Origin: an uncultured Chryseobacterium sp.
Lineage (GTDB): Bacteria; Bacteroidota; Bacteroidia; Flavobacteriales; Weeksellaceae
DNA: 64,000 bases
Direction of reading: 5' to 3'
Assembly: GCA_913776245.1 (NCBI GenBank)
Contig: CAJYLO010000007.1
Location: 1 to 64,000, forward strand
Under the pieces are notes generated by a model. That model had not been told where the DNA came from. It saw nothing but the letters and a program-made list of their open reading frames with translations, and searched no databases. Both the position numbers and the translations under genes were made by a program. The first letter of the stretch is position 1. Every line of letters begins with the position of its first letter. Below, one piece after another: positions 35,133 through 44,693 of the stretch.

Positions 35133-35897
35133 ATGAAAAATAAAATTGCCGGTTTTGTGATTATGAGTATGATCCTGACGGGCTGCAAAGCTCCTCTCGG
35201 AATAGCGAATATCCAGACCGAAAAAAATATCTATATTACCAGCGAGTTAAGTGATGATAAGGCAATGGATGCGCTTATCCAGCCATACAAAAATGAACTC
35301 GAAGGAAAGATGAATAAGAAGATTTCGCATACTAATGTCGAGCTCAATAAATCAGGAGATAATAGCAACTTAGGAAATCTGCTGGCAGATTACACTTTCG
35401 AGGGTGCTGAAGAATGGGCAAAAAAAAATAATATTCAGGCAATTGATGCTGCTGTGATCAATATCGGTGGCATAAGAAATATTATCCCGAAAGGTGATAT
35501 TACAATAAAGAATATCTATGAAGTAATGCCTTTTGATAATGAGATTGTTATTATGAAAATGTCCGGGAAAGCTCTGCAAGGTCTATTTGATTATTATCTC
35601 AAGAGACAGGAGAATAACCCGGTCTCTCATTTATTGATAGAAACTGATGGAGGAGATACAATCTCCAAAAAGCTTATTAACGGAAAACCAATTGACGAAA
35701 GCAAAACTTATTACATTGCAACATCAGATTATCTTGCTATGGGTGGAGATAATATGTTTTTCTTCGGAAAAGGTGAGATGATCCGTACAGGGATTAAGAT
35801 GCGCGATCTGTTCCTTGAAAAGTTCAGACAAAATCCGGAAATTTCTGCACCGGATGATGTGAGGTTGATATTCAAAAATAAAAAAACGCAGGAATAA
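35133..35897 (+). CDS. Lipoprotein with the 5'-nucleotidase C-terminal domain
   Basis: A 254-residue lipoprotein (signal MKNKIAGFVIMSMILTGCK, lipobox LTGC). The mature part is the substrate-specificity domain of UshA-type 5'-nucleotidases: SNLGNLLADYTFEGAEEWA, DAAVINIGGIRNIIPKGDIT (usually NxGGIR), YEVMPFDNEIVIMKMSG and ATSDYLAMGGDNMFFF. The catalytic metallophosphoesterase domain is missing here and is supplied by the next gene, so one two-domain enzyme is split in two, in reverse domain order. The overlap with the next ATG (TAATG) makes joint production likely. Confidence 0.9.
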   Translation: MKNKIAGFVIMSMILTGCKAPLGIANIQTEKNIYITSELSDDKAMDALIQPYKNELEGKMNKKISHTNVELNKSGDNSNLGNLLADYTFEGAEEWAKKNNIQAIDAAVINIGGIRNIIPKGDITIKNIYEVMPFDNEIVIMKMSGKALQGLFDYYLKRQENNPVSHLLIETDGGDTISKKLINGKPIDESKTYYIATSDYLAMGGDNMFFFGKGEMIRTGIKMRDLFLEKFRQNPEISAPDDVRLIFKNKKTQE

Positions 35898-36847
35898 TGA
35901 ATCGAAAAGAATTTTTAAAATATGCAGGCGGAGGCAGCCTTGCCCTGACACTGGCTCCTAATCTTTTGATGGCTGAACAATTTGGCATCCTGGAAAAAAA
36001 ATCTGCTCAGAAGTTGACGATTTTGCATACCAATGACCAGCATAGCAGAATCGAACCATTCAGCGCCTCATTTAAAAGTAATCCTAATCAGGGTGGTTTT
36101 GCAAGAAGAGCCACTTTAATTAAGAAGATAAGGAGCGAGGAAAAAAACGTACTGCTTCTGGATTCAGGAGATATTTTCCAGGGAACACCTTATTTCAATT
36201 TTTTTGGCGGCGAGCTGGAGTTCAAGCTGATGAGTATGATGCAGTATGATGCGTCTACAATGGGAAACCACGATTTTGACAACGGATTGGAAGGTTTTCT
36301 GAAAGTTCTTCCCAATGCAAAATTTCCGTTTATCTGTTCCAATTACGATTTCAAAAATACGATTCTTGATGGAAAAACCGAAAAGTATAAAATATTCAAT
36401 AAAGAGGGAATAAGGGTTGGCATTTTCGGGGTAGGGATTGAACTGAATGGGCTTGTGGGCAAAAAGAACTATGGGGAAACCATTTATCACAACCCTATAG
36501 ATGTAGCTCAGCATTATTCGGATTTTCTCAGAAATGATAAAAAATGTGACCTTGTGATCTGTCTGTCTCATATCGGGTTTGATTATGCAGACCAGCCGGA
36601 TAAAATATCGGATAAGCATCTTGCAGCAAAAACCTCGGGAATAGATCTGATTCTGGGAGGACATACACATACATTCCTGAAAGAGCCGTTAGTCTTTCAG
36701 AATAAAAATGGTAAAAATGTCATTGTCAATCAGGTAGGCTGGGCCGGAATTCTCTTGGGAAGACTGGATTTTTATTTTGATAAAAATAAGAATGTAAAAA
36801 ATATTTCCTGGAATAATCAGTTAATAGATGAAAGCATAATTGTTTAG
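35897..36847 (+). CDS. Metallophosphoesterase with the 5'-nucleotidase N-terminal domain
   Basis: A 316-residue protein with a Tat-like or Sec signal (NRKEFLKYAGGGSLALTLAP). Its domain is the di-metal catalytic half of 5'-nucleotidase: ILHTNDQHSRIEPF, LLDSGDIFQGTPYF, TMGNHDFDNG, CLSHIGFDYAD and ILGGHTHTFL carry the metal ligands. It has no C-terminal substrate-binding domain. With the preceding lipoprotein it probably makes an envelope nucleotidase working on external nucleotides. It overlaps the next gene region only by a few bases. Confidence 0.92.
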   Translation: MNRKEFLKYAGGGSLALTLAPNLLMAEQFGILEKKSAQKLTILHTNDQHSRIEPFSASFKSNPNQGGFARRATLIKKIRSEEKNVLLLDSGDIFQGTPYFNFFGGELEFKLMSMMQYDASTMGNHDFDNGLEGFLKVLPNAKFPFICSNYDFKNTILDGKTEKYKIFNKEGIRVGIFGVGIELNGLVGKKNYGETIYHNPIDVAQHYSDFLRNDKKCDLVICLSHIGFDYADQPDKISDKHLAAKTSGIDLILGGHTHTFLKEPLVFQNKNGKNVIVNQVGWAGILLGRLDFYFDKNKNVKNISWNNQLIDESIIV

Positions 36848-36848
36848 G

Positions 36849-39065
36849 ATGAAAAAAATTTTATTATTTTTAATACTGTCAGCCACACTGATAAAAGCGC
36901 AGACAAGTAAATGGACCGACTTGTTTTCATATAATAATGTTCTTAAGATACGGGAAGATGGAGACCGCCTGATAGCAGCAACAGAAAACGGAGTTTTTTA
37001 TTATTACCCTGGGACAGGGGAAATAAAAAAACTTTCCAAAGCTAATGGTCTGCACGAAGTTAAAATATCAGCATTTGATTATAATGCCGTTACAAGGACA
37101 GGAATTGTGGGCTACCAAAACGGATCTATGGATGTCATCACACCGGATGGGATTTTTTTAATTGTCGATATTCCTTTAGCCAACGGTTATAATGGGAGTA
37201 AAAAAATTAATGATATTTCTATCAATGGGGATAAGGCAATTATTTCCGTAGGCTACGGTGTTTCTATCTTTAATATTACCAGACGCGAATTCGGGGATAC
37301 CGCTTTTTTCACTACAGGAGGCCCCTACGATGCAGTGAACTCTGCTGTTCTCAAGGATAATACAGTTTATGCTGTAACAGGAAAAGGACTGAAATATCAC
37401 GAACTTAATGCTACTTTTCCGGTTTATAATAGTTGGGTGTCGCCCACTAACTTTCAAGGAAATTATAAGAAAATTGATGCTTCTGGAATTGTAGCTTTTG
37501 CTTCAAATAATGAATTAAAGTATGGTAATTTTCCCAACCTATCAACAAAGTCAGGATTTTCAAATATTCAGGATATTAAGGTTACCAGCACACAAATCAT
37601 TGTAACAGATCAATCTCAAGTCTATGTTTACGGACTAAATGGTGCTCAGCAAAAGAACTTTAATGCCGGAGAATCAATAAATACAGCGATTGTTTATAAT
37701 AATCAGGTTTTTACGGGGACACAGCTTTCCGGCATATATAATGAACAGAAAAGCAGTTTCAAACCAGATGGTCCTTATAATAATATATCATATAAAATTT
37801 CTTTGCTTAATAATCAAATCTGGGTTTCAACCGGCGGGAGATCATCTTATAATGAGGCTTTACCTCCATATATTGGCTATTATCATTATAATGGTACTAA
37901 TTGGGTATATCCAGAATATTTTAAAACTAATAACCAATTTAATATTTTAGATGTTGTTCCCAATCCATCTAAGCCATCTGAAATCTTTTTTACCAATTAT
38001 TTTTTTTCTGGAGGTAAAGGCATCTATAAAATGGACAATGATGAGTTTGTAAAATCTTATAGTGTAAATCCTGGAAATTTCTATAAAGATCTACCAGTAG
38101 GCTGCGTGTTTGATAGTAATAATGAATTATTCTGCTCAGCTGCCGGAGTTGATGGAACTTTAGGAACGGGTTTTTATTATTATGATAAATCCGGAGATAA
38201 ATTTATTAGTAAGAATTTGAATGTGTCGGACAATGCTCAAAAACCTCTTATAAAAGATGACATACTCTATATTCCGGTTCCTAGAGTTGGAGGTCTTATT
38301 ATGTATGATTACAATAAAACACCATCTTCTTTTTCCGATGATAAATTCAAACTAATAACCAAAGATAACAATCTGCAAGTAAGTCAAGTGTATTCTGTTA
38401 GTGTAGATAATAATGATGATGTTTGGATTGGAACAAAAGAAGGATTGCGTATTTTATCTAATCCTAAAGCCGCAATTCTTGAAAGTAATCCACAAACCGA
38501 TCCAATTATTATAGAACAAAACGGGATAGGTGAAGAACTATTTAGAGATGCGGAAATTTTACAAATTGCAGTAGATTCTGGAAACCAAAAATGGGTATCC
38601 ATCGGAGGCGGAGGTGTCTTTTATATAAGCCCGTCCGGAGATAAAACTATTTATCATTTCACTAAATCCAATTCTCCATTGCCAAATGATATTGTAACAG
38701 ACATTAAGATTGATGAAAAAACCGGAAAAGTTTATTTTGCCACAATAGATGGTATTATGGTATACCAAGGTGATGTAACTGAGGTCACTTCCAATTTCGG
38801 AAATGTTCTGGTATATCCTAATCCTGTGGTCTATGCACAATATAAAGGCAATGTCAGAATCCGCGGCTTGGCGCAGAAAACCAATATCAGAATTACTGAT
38901 GCAGCGGGTAATCTGGTACATTCTGCTGTTGCAAACGGAGGCTATTTTGAATGGAATCTGAATAATCAGCGTGGTGTGAGAGTAGCGTCCGGTATTTATT
39001 ATGTTCTGATGACCAATGAAGACGGAACAGATACCGCTACTGCCAAAATTGCTGTGGTAAACTAA
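36849..39065 (+). CDS. porZ: PorZ-like beta-propeller protein of the type IX secretion system
   Basis: A 738-residue secreted protein (signal KKILLFLILSATLIKAQ). Two seven-bladed propeller-type regions (e.g. ISAFDYNAVTRTGIVGYQNG, KLITKDNNLQVSQVYSVSVD, VWIGTKEGLRIL) resemble the two-component-regulator propeller, and a C-terminal domain begins VLVYPNPVVYAQYKGNVRI and ends ATAKIAVVN. This is the PorZ architecture, whose surface protein takes part in attaching T9SS cargo to anionic LPS. The first ATG in the frame (36840) overlaps the previous stop; 36849 (MKKILLF) is the likely start. Confidence 0.85.
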   Translation: MKKILLFLILSATLIKAQTSKWTDLFSYNNVLKIREDGDRLIAATENGVFYYYPGTGEIKKLSKANGLHEVKISAFDYNAVTRTGIVGYQNGSMDVITPDGIFLIVDIPLANGYNGSKKINDISINGDKAIISVGYGVSIFNITRREFGDTAFFTTGGPYDAVNSAVLKDNTVYAVTGKGLKYHELNATFPVYNSWVSPTNFQGNYKKIDASGIVAFASNNELKYGNFPNLSTKSGFSNIQDIKVTSTQIIVTDQSQVYVYGLNGAQQKNFNAGESINTAIVYNNQVFTGTQLSGIYNEQKSSFKPDGPYNNISYKISLLNNQIWVSTGGRSSYNEALPPYIGYYHYNGTNWVYPEYFKTNNQFNILDVVPNPSKPSEIFFTNYFFSGGKGIYKMDNDEFVKSYSVNPGNFYKDLPVGCVFDSNNELFCSAAGVDGTLGTGFYYYDKSGDKFISKNLNVSDNAQKPLIKDDILYIPVPRVGGLIMYDYNKTPSSFSDDKFKLITKDNNLQVSQVYSVSVDNNDDVWIGTKEGLRILSNPKAAILESNPQTDPIIIEQNGIGEELFRDAEILQIAVDSGNQKWVSIGGGGVFYISPSGDKTIYHFTKSNSPLPNDIVTDIKIDEKTGKVYFATIDGIMVYQGDVTEVTSNFGNVLVYPNPVVYAQYKGNVRIRGLAQKTNIRITDAAGNLVHSAVANGGYFEWNLNNQRGVRVASGIYYVLMTNEDGTDTATAKIAVVN

Positions 39066-39069
39066 TGTT

Positions 39070-39747
39070 ATGACCCAGGATGTAATTTTGCTGTCTTATA
39101 CAAAATATGGAGATCACGATGCTGTTCTCCATTGTTTTTGTAAACAAAACGGCTTTGAAAGCTTATTTGCAAAAGGCATATATGCGCCGAAAAATAAGAA
39201 GAAAGCTTTTCTGTTCCCGTTAAATGAACTTTCCATACAGACATCCGATAAGAAAAAAAACATCCGTAATGTGCTGAAGATTGAGCAAAATAAATCCGAT
39301 CTTTTCAGCTCGGATATCAGGAAGAATTCTATTTTGTTTTTTGTTTCAGATCTTCTTAATCAGATTCTAAGGAATGAAAATCAGAATAGCCAAATATATT
39401 CTGAGATTTCTGTTTTTCTGGAAGAATTGAAAAAGGATAATTTTCAGTCACACCTTATCTTTATCGTAAGGCTTCTTAAATTGCAAGGCTTACAGCCATT
39501 GTATTCCGAACAGGATTTCCTGAATCCTGAATCCGGTCATTTTGAACACATACAATCTCATCATCTTTTTGATAAGGAGATGTCTGCGGTCTGGAAACTA
39601 TTATTGATTGCGGATCATCCTTATTCCGTTAAGTTAAACAGGGCTGAAAAACAAAATTTTATGGATTCGGTTCTGGTGTATTTTCATTATCATATTTCTG
39701 ATTTCCGAGAACCGAAATCACTGGAAGTAATTAAAGAAATTTTCTAA
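39070..39747 (+). CDS. recO: DNA repair protein RecO
   Basis: A 225-residue RecO, the mediator that helps RecA load on SSB-coated single-stranded DNA with RecR. It has an N-terminal OB fold beginning QDVILLSYTKYGDHDAVLHCF, with FAKGIYAPKNKKKAFLFPLNEL in the middle, and a C-terminal helical region. The zinc-binding Cys set of some RecO proteins is not present, as common in Bacteroidota. It starts four bases after the porZ stop. Confidence 0.9.
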   Translation: MTQDVILLSYTKYGDHDAVLHCFCKQNGFESLFAKGIYAPKNKKKAFLFPLNELSIQTSDKKKNIRNVLKIEQNKSDLFSSDIRKNSILFFVSDLLNQILRNENQNSQIYSEISVFLEELKKDNFQSHLIFIVRLLKLQGLQPLYSEQDFLNPESGHFEHIQSHHLFDKEMSAVWKLLLIADHPYSVKLNRAEKQNFMDSVLVYFHYHISDFREPKSLEVIKEIF

Positions 39748-39750
39748 AAA

Positions 39751-40242
39751 ATGATTGTTAAAGCAGAAGCAAAAGATATTCCGATGATTCAGGATCTGGC
39801 AAAAAGATCGTGGAGTATAGCTTACCAGGGAATAATATCACAGGATCAGATTGATTATATGCTGGATCTGATGTATTCTGAAAAGACATTAAAATCTCAC
39901 TTCGATAATCCTGATTATCTATATTATTTAATCAAAAACGATGAAAATTATTTAGGTTTTATGGGTTTTGAATTCCATCAGGAACCAGAAACTACTAAAC
40001 TCCACAGGATCTATTTTCTGAAAGAAGCCCAGGGAAAAGGTCTGGGTAAAAAAGCGTTGGAATTTTTGAAGCAACAGGCTGCTGAACAAAATGATAAAAG
40101 AATCATCCTGACGGTAAATAAGAAAAATCCTGCTCAGAAATTTTATGAATCTCAAGGTTTCAGAATCTATGAAGAAAAGGTATTGGACGTGGGAAATGGA
40201 TTTGTTATGGACGATTTTCTGATGGAACTGCTTTTGAAGTAA
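39751..40242 (+). CDS. GNAT-family N-acetyltransferase
   Basis: A 163-residue GNAT enzyme: IPMIQDLAKRSWSIAYQGII start, then LHRIYFLKEAQGKGLGKKAL containing the acetyl-CoA motif Q-x-x-G-x-G/A (AQGKGLG), and NKKNPAQKFYESQGFRI in the substrate half. It begins three bases after recO, so it is probably on the same mRNA. The acceptor is unknown; the pattern fits the polyamine/aminoglycoside-type subgroup only loosely. Confidence 0.85.
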   Translation: MIVKAEAKDIPMIQDLAKRSWSIAYQGIISQDQIDYMLDLMYSEKTLKSHFDNPDYLYYLIKNDENYLGFMGFEFHQEPETTKLHRIYFLKEAQGKGLGKKALEFLKQQAAEQNDKRIILTVNKKNPAQKFYESQGFRIYEEKVLDVGNGFVMDDFLMELLLK

Positions 40243-40282
40243 CCATTTTTAATAACCTCAAACCCTCAAACCCTCCAACCTT

Positions 40283-42370
40283 CTAACTTATCTGCGCCCA
40301 CTTATTTTTCCCTTTATATTGACGGATATAATATTGTTTCATTACAAGATTGTCGGGATGATTAAGCAATGAGTCTTTCTCAAGGATCTGTTCCACAGCC
40401 TGTTTTGATGCTTTGATTATAGCCGAATCTTCTATCAGGTTCAATTTCTTGAAATCAATAACGCCGCTCTGCTGTGTTCCGAGAATGTCGCCGGGACCGC
40501 GTAGTTCCATATCTACTTCCGAGATCTTGAATCCATCATTGGTCTGTACCATCGTTTTGATTCTGGTTCGGCTTTCCTTGCTCAGTTTGTCGTCTGTCAT
40601 CAGGATACAATAGCTTTGTTCTGCTCCTCTTCCGACACGTCCGCGCAACTGATGAAGCTGTGACAATCCAAATCTTTCCGCACTTTCAATCACCATTACA
40701 GAAGCATTAGGGACGTTTACGCCAACTTCTATTACTGTTGTTGCGACCATTATTTGTGCTAGTCCGGAAGCGAAAAATTGCATATTAATATCTTTCTCGG
40801 CAGGTTTCATTCTTCCGTGAACCATTGTTACATTATAACTTTTGAAGAAATTCATCACATTTTCCAAACCTTCCATCAGATTTTTATAATCCAAAGTTTC
40901 GGATTCTTCAATCAATGGATAAACAAAGTAAATTTGACGACCTTTTTCAATCTCTTCCCGACAGAAATTATAAACCGAAAGCCGGTCTTTTTCTCGTCGA
41001 TGGGCAGTAATAATTGGTTTTCTATTAGCAGGTAATTCATCAATCACAGAAACATCCAAATCCGAATAGAAACTCATCGCCAAAGTTCTGGGAATTGGCG
41101 TGGCGGTCATTACCAATATGTGTGGCGGAATATTATTCTTTGCCCAGAGTTTTGCCCTCTGAGCAACTCCGAATCTGTGCTGCTCATCAATAATCGCCAG
41201 TCCTAGGTTTTTAAACTTCACCTTGTCTTCCAAAAGTGCGTGCGTTCCGATAAGGATGGAAAGCTGTCCGTTCTCCAATTCTTCGTGGATGATTTTCCGT
41301 TCGGAAGTTTTTGAAGAACCTGTTAAAAGTCTGACATTGATTTCCGTGTTTTGTAATAGTTCCTTTATCGAGTTGAAATGTTGCTGCGCAAGGATTTCTG
41401 TTGGAGCCATCAGGCAGGACTGAAAACCATTATCCATTGCGATGAGCATTGTTAATAATGCAACCATCGTTTTCCCCGAACCAACGTCGCCTTGTAAAAG
41501 CCTGTTCATTTGGGTCGAACGTTTCATATCGGTCCGGATCTCTTTCAGAACACGTTTCTGGGCACTGGTTAATTCGAATGGCAGGTGATTTTCATAAAAA
41601 TGGTTGAAATAATCACCGACAATCGGAAACGGATTACCAAATGATTTGGTCTTCTGATGCAGTTTTTTCAGGCCATAACCCAACTGGAAAAAGAATGCTT
41701 CCTCAAACTTCAGCCGTCTGTCCGCCGCTTCAAAATGTTTAAAATCTTTCGGAAAATGAATGTTATAATAGGCATTCAGCCTGTCCGTCACTTTCAATGA
41801 TTTTAAGAGATAGGCCGGTAGATTTTCCGAAACCAATTGAGGCAGATCTTTTAGCAGATTATAAATAACAGTCTGGAAGAATTTATTGTTGAGGCCTCGC
41901 TTGCTGAGTTTTTCGCTGCCCGGATAAATAGGAAGTAACGTCCCGGAAAGTGCCTTTTTTTCATCGCTTTCAATTTCAGGATGTGGCATTGAGAAGTTTC
42001 CGTTAAAGAAATTAACCTTACCGAAAATGAAAATCTCTTTGTTGAGTGGAATCGAGTCTTTCATCCATTTCGTATAGCGGAACCAAACCAGATCTATAGT
42101 TCCTGTCTCATCCCGGAATCTGGCGCTCAGTCTTTTGCCTTTTTCATTCGTGATTTCCTGCAGATCTGTGATTTTTCCTTTTAATTGGATGTCGGTTTCA
42201 GAATCTTTAGTAAGTGTTCCGATTTTATAGATTTTACTTTTATCAAGATACCTCAACGGATAAAAAGTGAGCAGATCTTCCACAGTGGATATGCCCAGAA
42301 CAGTTTTAATTAGTTTTGCGCGTTCAGTTCCGATGGTTTTGAGAAATTCTATGGAAGTATCTAAATTCAA
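40283..42370 (-). CDS. recG: ATP-dependent DNA helicase RecG
   Basis: A 695-residue branch-migration helicase for stalled replication forks. An N-terminal wedge/OB domain (about 1-150) precedes helicase motifs: LLQGDVGSGKTMVALL (Walker A), IGTHALLED, LAIIDEQHRFGVAQR (DEQH box), VMTATPIPRTLAM, and the C-terminal ATTVIEVGVNVPNASVMVIE and QLHQLRGRVGRGAEQSYC. The only plausible start is a TTG at 42370 because a stop lies four codons upstream. It is convergent with the recO/GNAT unit. Confidence 0.95.
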   Translation of the reverse strand: MNLDTSIEFLKTIGTERAKLIKTVLGISTVEDLLTFYPLRYLDKSKIYKIGTLTKDSETDIQLKGKITDLQEITNEKGKRLSARFRDETGTIDLVWFRYTKWMKDSIPLNKEIFIFGKVNFFNGNFSMPHPEIESDEKKALSGTLLPIYPGSEKLSKRGLNNKFFQTVIYNLLKDLPQLVSENLPAYLLKSLKVTDRLNAYYNIHFPKDFKHFEAADRRLKFEEAFFFQLGYGLKKLHQKTKSFGNPFPIVGDYFNHFYENHLPFELTSAQKRVLKEIRTDMKRSTQMNRLLQGDVGSGKTMVALLTMLIAMDNGFQSCLMAPTEILAQQHFNSIKELLQNTEINVRLLTGSSKTSERKIIHEELENGQLSILIGTHALLEDKVKFKNLGLAIIDEQHRFGVAQRAKLWAKNNIPPHILVMTATPIPRTLAMSFYSDLDVSVIDELPANRKPIITAHRREKDRLSVYNFCREEIEKGRQIYFVYPLIEESETLDYKNLMEGLENVMNFFKSYNVTMVHGRMKPAEKDINMQFFASGLAQIMVATTVIEVGVNVPNASVMVIESAERFGLSQLHQLRGRVGRGAEQSYCILMTDDKLSKESRTRIKTMVQTNDGFKISEVDMELRGPGDILGTQQSGVIDFKKLNLIEDSAIIKASKQAVEQILEKDSLLNHPDNLVMKQYYIRQYKGKNKWAQIS

Positions 42371-42410
42371 AAGGAAAATTTATTCCGACGAATTTCGGGA
42401 AAATAAAAGT

Positions 42411-42431
42411 AAACCACAAAAGTCACAAAAG
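42411..42431 (+). repeat. Dispersed ACCACAAAAG-type repeat, copy 2
   Basis: AAACCACAAAAGTCACAAAA lies between recG and the thioredoxin-like gene. It matches the sequences at 16942-16963 and 62091-62110. Confidence 0.4.
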
Positions 42432-42483
42432 AAAAAGCAATATCTTTATTCCAAAAGAAATCTAAATTTCATTAATCAAAATT

Positions 42484-43017
42484 TTATTCTTTAATCTTCG
42501 ATTTGAATTTTCTCTGATAGCTTTCCCATTCTTTTCTGGTTTTGATGTTTTTGTAGTCATTGGAAGCAATCATAGTAAAGTAGGGTTCTACTTCTTTCGC
42601 TTTTAAGGCGCCGGAAAGACTGGTAATAGGATCAGCATTTTCATCCAGAAAAACCATTGTCGGAATCATATTGATGTTCATATATCTGGCAAACTGGTGA
42701 AGCGGATTTTTATTTTTCTTGCTTTTGTAATCCGGATTCGTAAAAGTATGGCCTGCAAAGTTTATGGTTTCGTTTCCGTCACTTTCAAATCTCACGGCAT
42801 AAAAACCATCGTTAATGATACGCGCAATTTCGGGATGGTTAAATGTGTTTTTTTCCATTTCCTTGCAGGGCGCACACCATTCTGCATAAAAATCGATCAT
42901 GATTTTTTTTGGTTCCTTTTTCTGAGCTTCCAAGGCCTGGGCCAACGATAGCCAGCGGACCTGCGCGTTTCCGATAAAGCCGGTTGTTATTAATAAGATT
43001 AGTATTAGTTTTTTCAT
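42484..43017 (-). CDS. Thioredoxin-family protein with signal peptide
   Basis: A 177-residue periplasmic thioredoxin-fold protein. The signal is MKKLILILLITTGFIGNAQ. The active site is AEWCAPCKEMEKNTF with the CxxC redox pair about residue 50-53, and the cis-Pro appears in NINMIPTMVFLDENADP. Length and layout match the DsbD-gamma/thioredoxin-like group used for disulphide reduction in the envelope. No redox partner gene is adjacent. It is 54 bases downstream of a POT transporter, possibly a separate transcript. Confidence 0.85.
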   Translation of the reverse strand: MKKLILILLITTGFIGNAQVRWLSLAQALEAQKKEPKKIMIDFYAEWCAPCKEMEKNTFNHPEIARIINDGFYAVRFESDGNETINFAGHTFTNPDYKSKKNKNPLHQFARYMNINMIPTMVFLDENADPITSLSGALKAKEVEPYFTMIASNDYKNIKTRKEWESYQRKFKSKIKE

Positions 43018-43071
43018 TTGTGTGACTGGTGGTGAGTTAACTTTTCATGACAGACGTATATCTTATAATCT

Positions 43072-44583
43072 TTACTTTACACCTTGCATCAGTTTTTTTA
43101 CCAGTGGGGAAATAATGAGGAGAATTACACCACAGACGATAGCATATAATCCTAATTGCTTATAACCTTCTGTGTATGTAATAAGTGCGTCCAGATTGGT
43201 TGATCCTTCTTTTGCTGTTGCCATATTCGCGCCGATAATTCCAGCAACATATTGTCCGTACGCAGACGCCAGAAACCACATTCCCATCATCATCCCCTGA
43301 AGTTTATTTGTAGAGAGTTTCGTCATTATCGATAAACCAATCGGGGAAAGGCACATTTCACCTAAGGTAATTACAAAAAGAGCAATCGTAAATATGCTGA
43401 GAGATGTTATACCAGCTGCATTAGCAAAGTATCTGGTCGCAAAAATGACATAATAACCAAGCCCAAGAAATAAAAATCCTAAACCAAATTTGATAATTGT
43501 GTTTGGCTCTATTTTTTTCTTATTTAGCCATATCCAGAATAACCCGATGGGAACAGCAAGCAGTAAAATAAAAAAAGCACCACCGGAATTATTGACACCA
43601 TTAGGATTGAGTCCCAGTAAATCTCTGTTTAGATTTCGTTCCGCAAAAATGCTCAGTGAACCGCCGCTTTGTTCGTAGATTCCCCAAAAGAAGATTGAAA
43701 AAATAATAAAAATAAGAGCTGCCCAGAGTCTTTTGCGCTCAGGAGTAGATACTTTTGTCATTTCATAAAACAAGTAGAGTAATGTTAATGGACCAATGGT
43801 ATACATAAAATAATCGGTGTATTCCGTTTTGGAAACCATTGTCATAATGAGAGGAATAATGACCAGCGTTCCTGCATAGACCAGCATCTCCTGCCATTTT
43901 TGGACTTTCTTGTTGGGTTCATCGGAAAGTGGATGTCCTGGCTGGAAACCGATTGGGCCTAAACTATTTTGTGTAAAATAAAAATTAATTAAACTGATAA
44001 TCATAACGATAGCAGCTAATCCAAAAGCGACATTCCAGGTTTTTTCTGCCGGAATTATTGATGAAAACAAATCGCCCTGACCAATTGCCACACAAAAATA
44101 CCCACCTAATAAAGCGCCTAGATTGATGCCGGCATAAAATAAGGTGAAACCTGCGTCTGTTCTCGGATCACCTGTTTTATAGAGTTTACCTACCATTGTA
44201 GAGATATTCGGTTTGAAAAATCCTGTTCCGATTATGGTGAATGATATTCCGAAGAAAAAATAGTCGTGAGGATTGAGCGAGAGAATGATGCTTCCGACAA
44301 TCATCAATAATCCGCCCCAAAATAATGATTTCCTGAATCCCAGAATTTTATCTGCAAACAATCCGCCTACAAATGTAAAAGCATAAACAAAAGCCTGAGT
44401 TGCGCCGTATTGTAAATTAGCTTCTTTTTCGCCTAAACCCAATTGGGTAATCATAAATACGACAAGCATTCCCCGCATTCCGTAAAAACAGAAACGTTCC
44501 CACATTTCTGAAAAAAACAGACTAAGGATTTGTTTTGGATATTTACCTTTGAAATTTTGGATTTGTTCTAAAGTCAGGTTCAT
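43072..44583 (-). CDS. POT-family proton-coupled peptide transporter, copy 1
   Basis: A 503-residue 12- to 14-helix major facilitator of the POT/PTR2 family. The proton-coupling motif ExxER appears in EMWERFCFYGMRGML, the FxGGxxxD-type loop in AFVYAFTFVGGLFADKILG, and the PTR2 signatures in GTGFFKPNISTMVGKLY and DAGFTLFYAGINLGALLGGY. It takes up di- and tripeptides with protons at the inner membrane. Two paralogs lie to its right, and an S9 peptidase that yields dipeptides is close by. Confidence 0.92.
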   Translation of the reverse strand: MNLTLEQIQNFKGKYPKQILSLFFSEMWERFCFYGMRGMLVVFMITQLGLGEKEANLQYGATQAFVYAFTFVGGLFADKILGFRKSLFWGGLLMIVGSIILSLNPHDYFFFGISFTIIGTGFFKPNISTMVGKLYKTGDPRTDAGFTLFYAGINLGALLGGYFCVAIGQGDLFSSIIPAEKTWNVAFGLAAIVMIISLINFYFTQNSLGPIGFQPGHPLSDEPNKKVQKWQEMLVYAGTLVIIPLIMTMVSKTEYTDYFMYTIGPLTLLYLFYEMTKVSTPERKRLWAALIFIIFSIFFWGIYEQSGGSLSIFAERNLNRDLLGLNPNGVNNSGGAFFILLLAVPIGLFWIWLNKKKIEPNTIIKFGLGFLFLGLGYYVIFATRYFANAAGITSLSIFTIALFVITLGEMCLSPIGLSIMTKLSTNKLQGMMMGMWFLASAYGQYVAGIIGANMATAKEGSTNLDALITYTEGYKQLGLYAIVCGVILLIISPLVKKLMQGVK

Positions 44584-44693
44584 AATTTCTTTTGATTAAT
44601 AACTTTGTAAATGTTGACAAAGTTCTACGAATTTAATGAAAAAAAACCACCGAATATCCGGTGGTCTGAATTTATAAATCAATGTAAAAGTTT

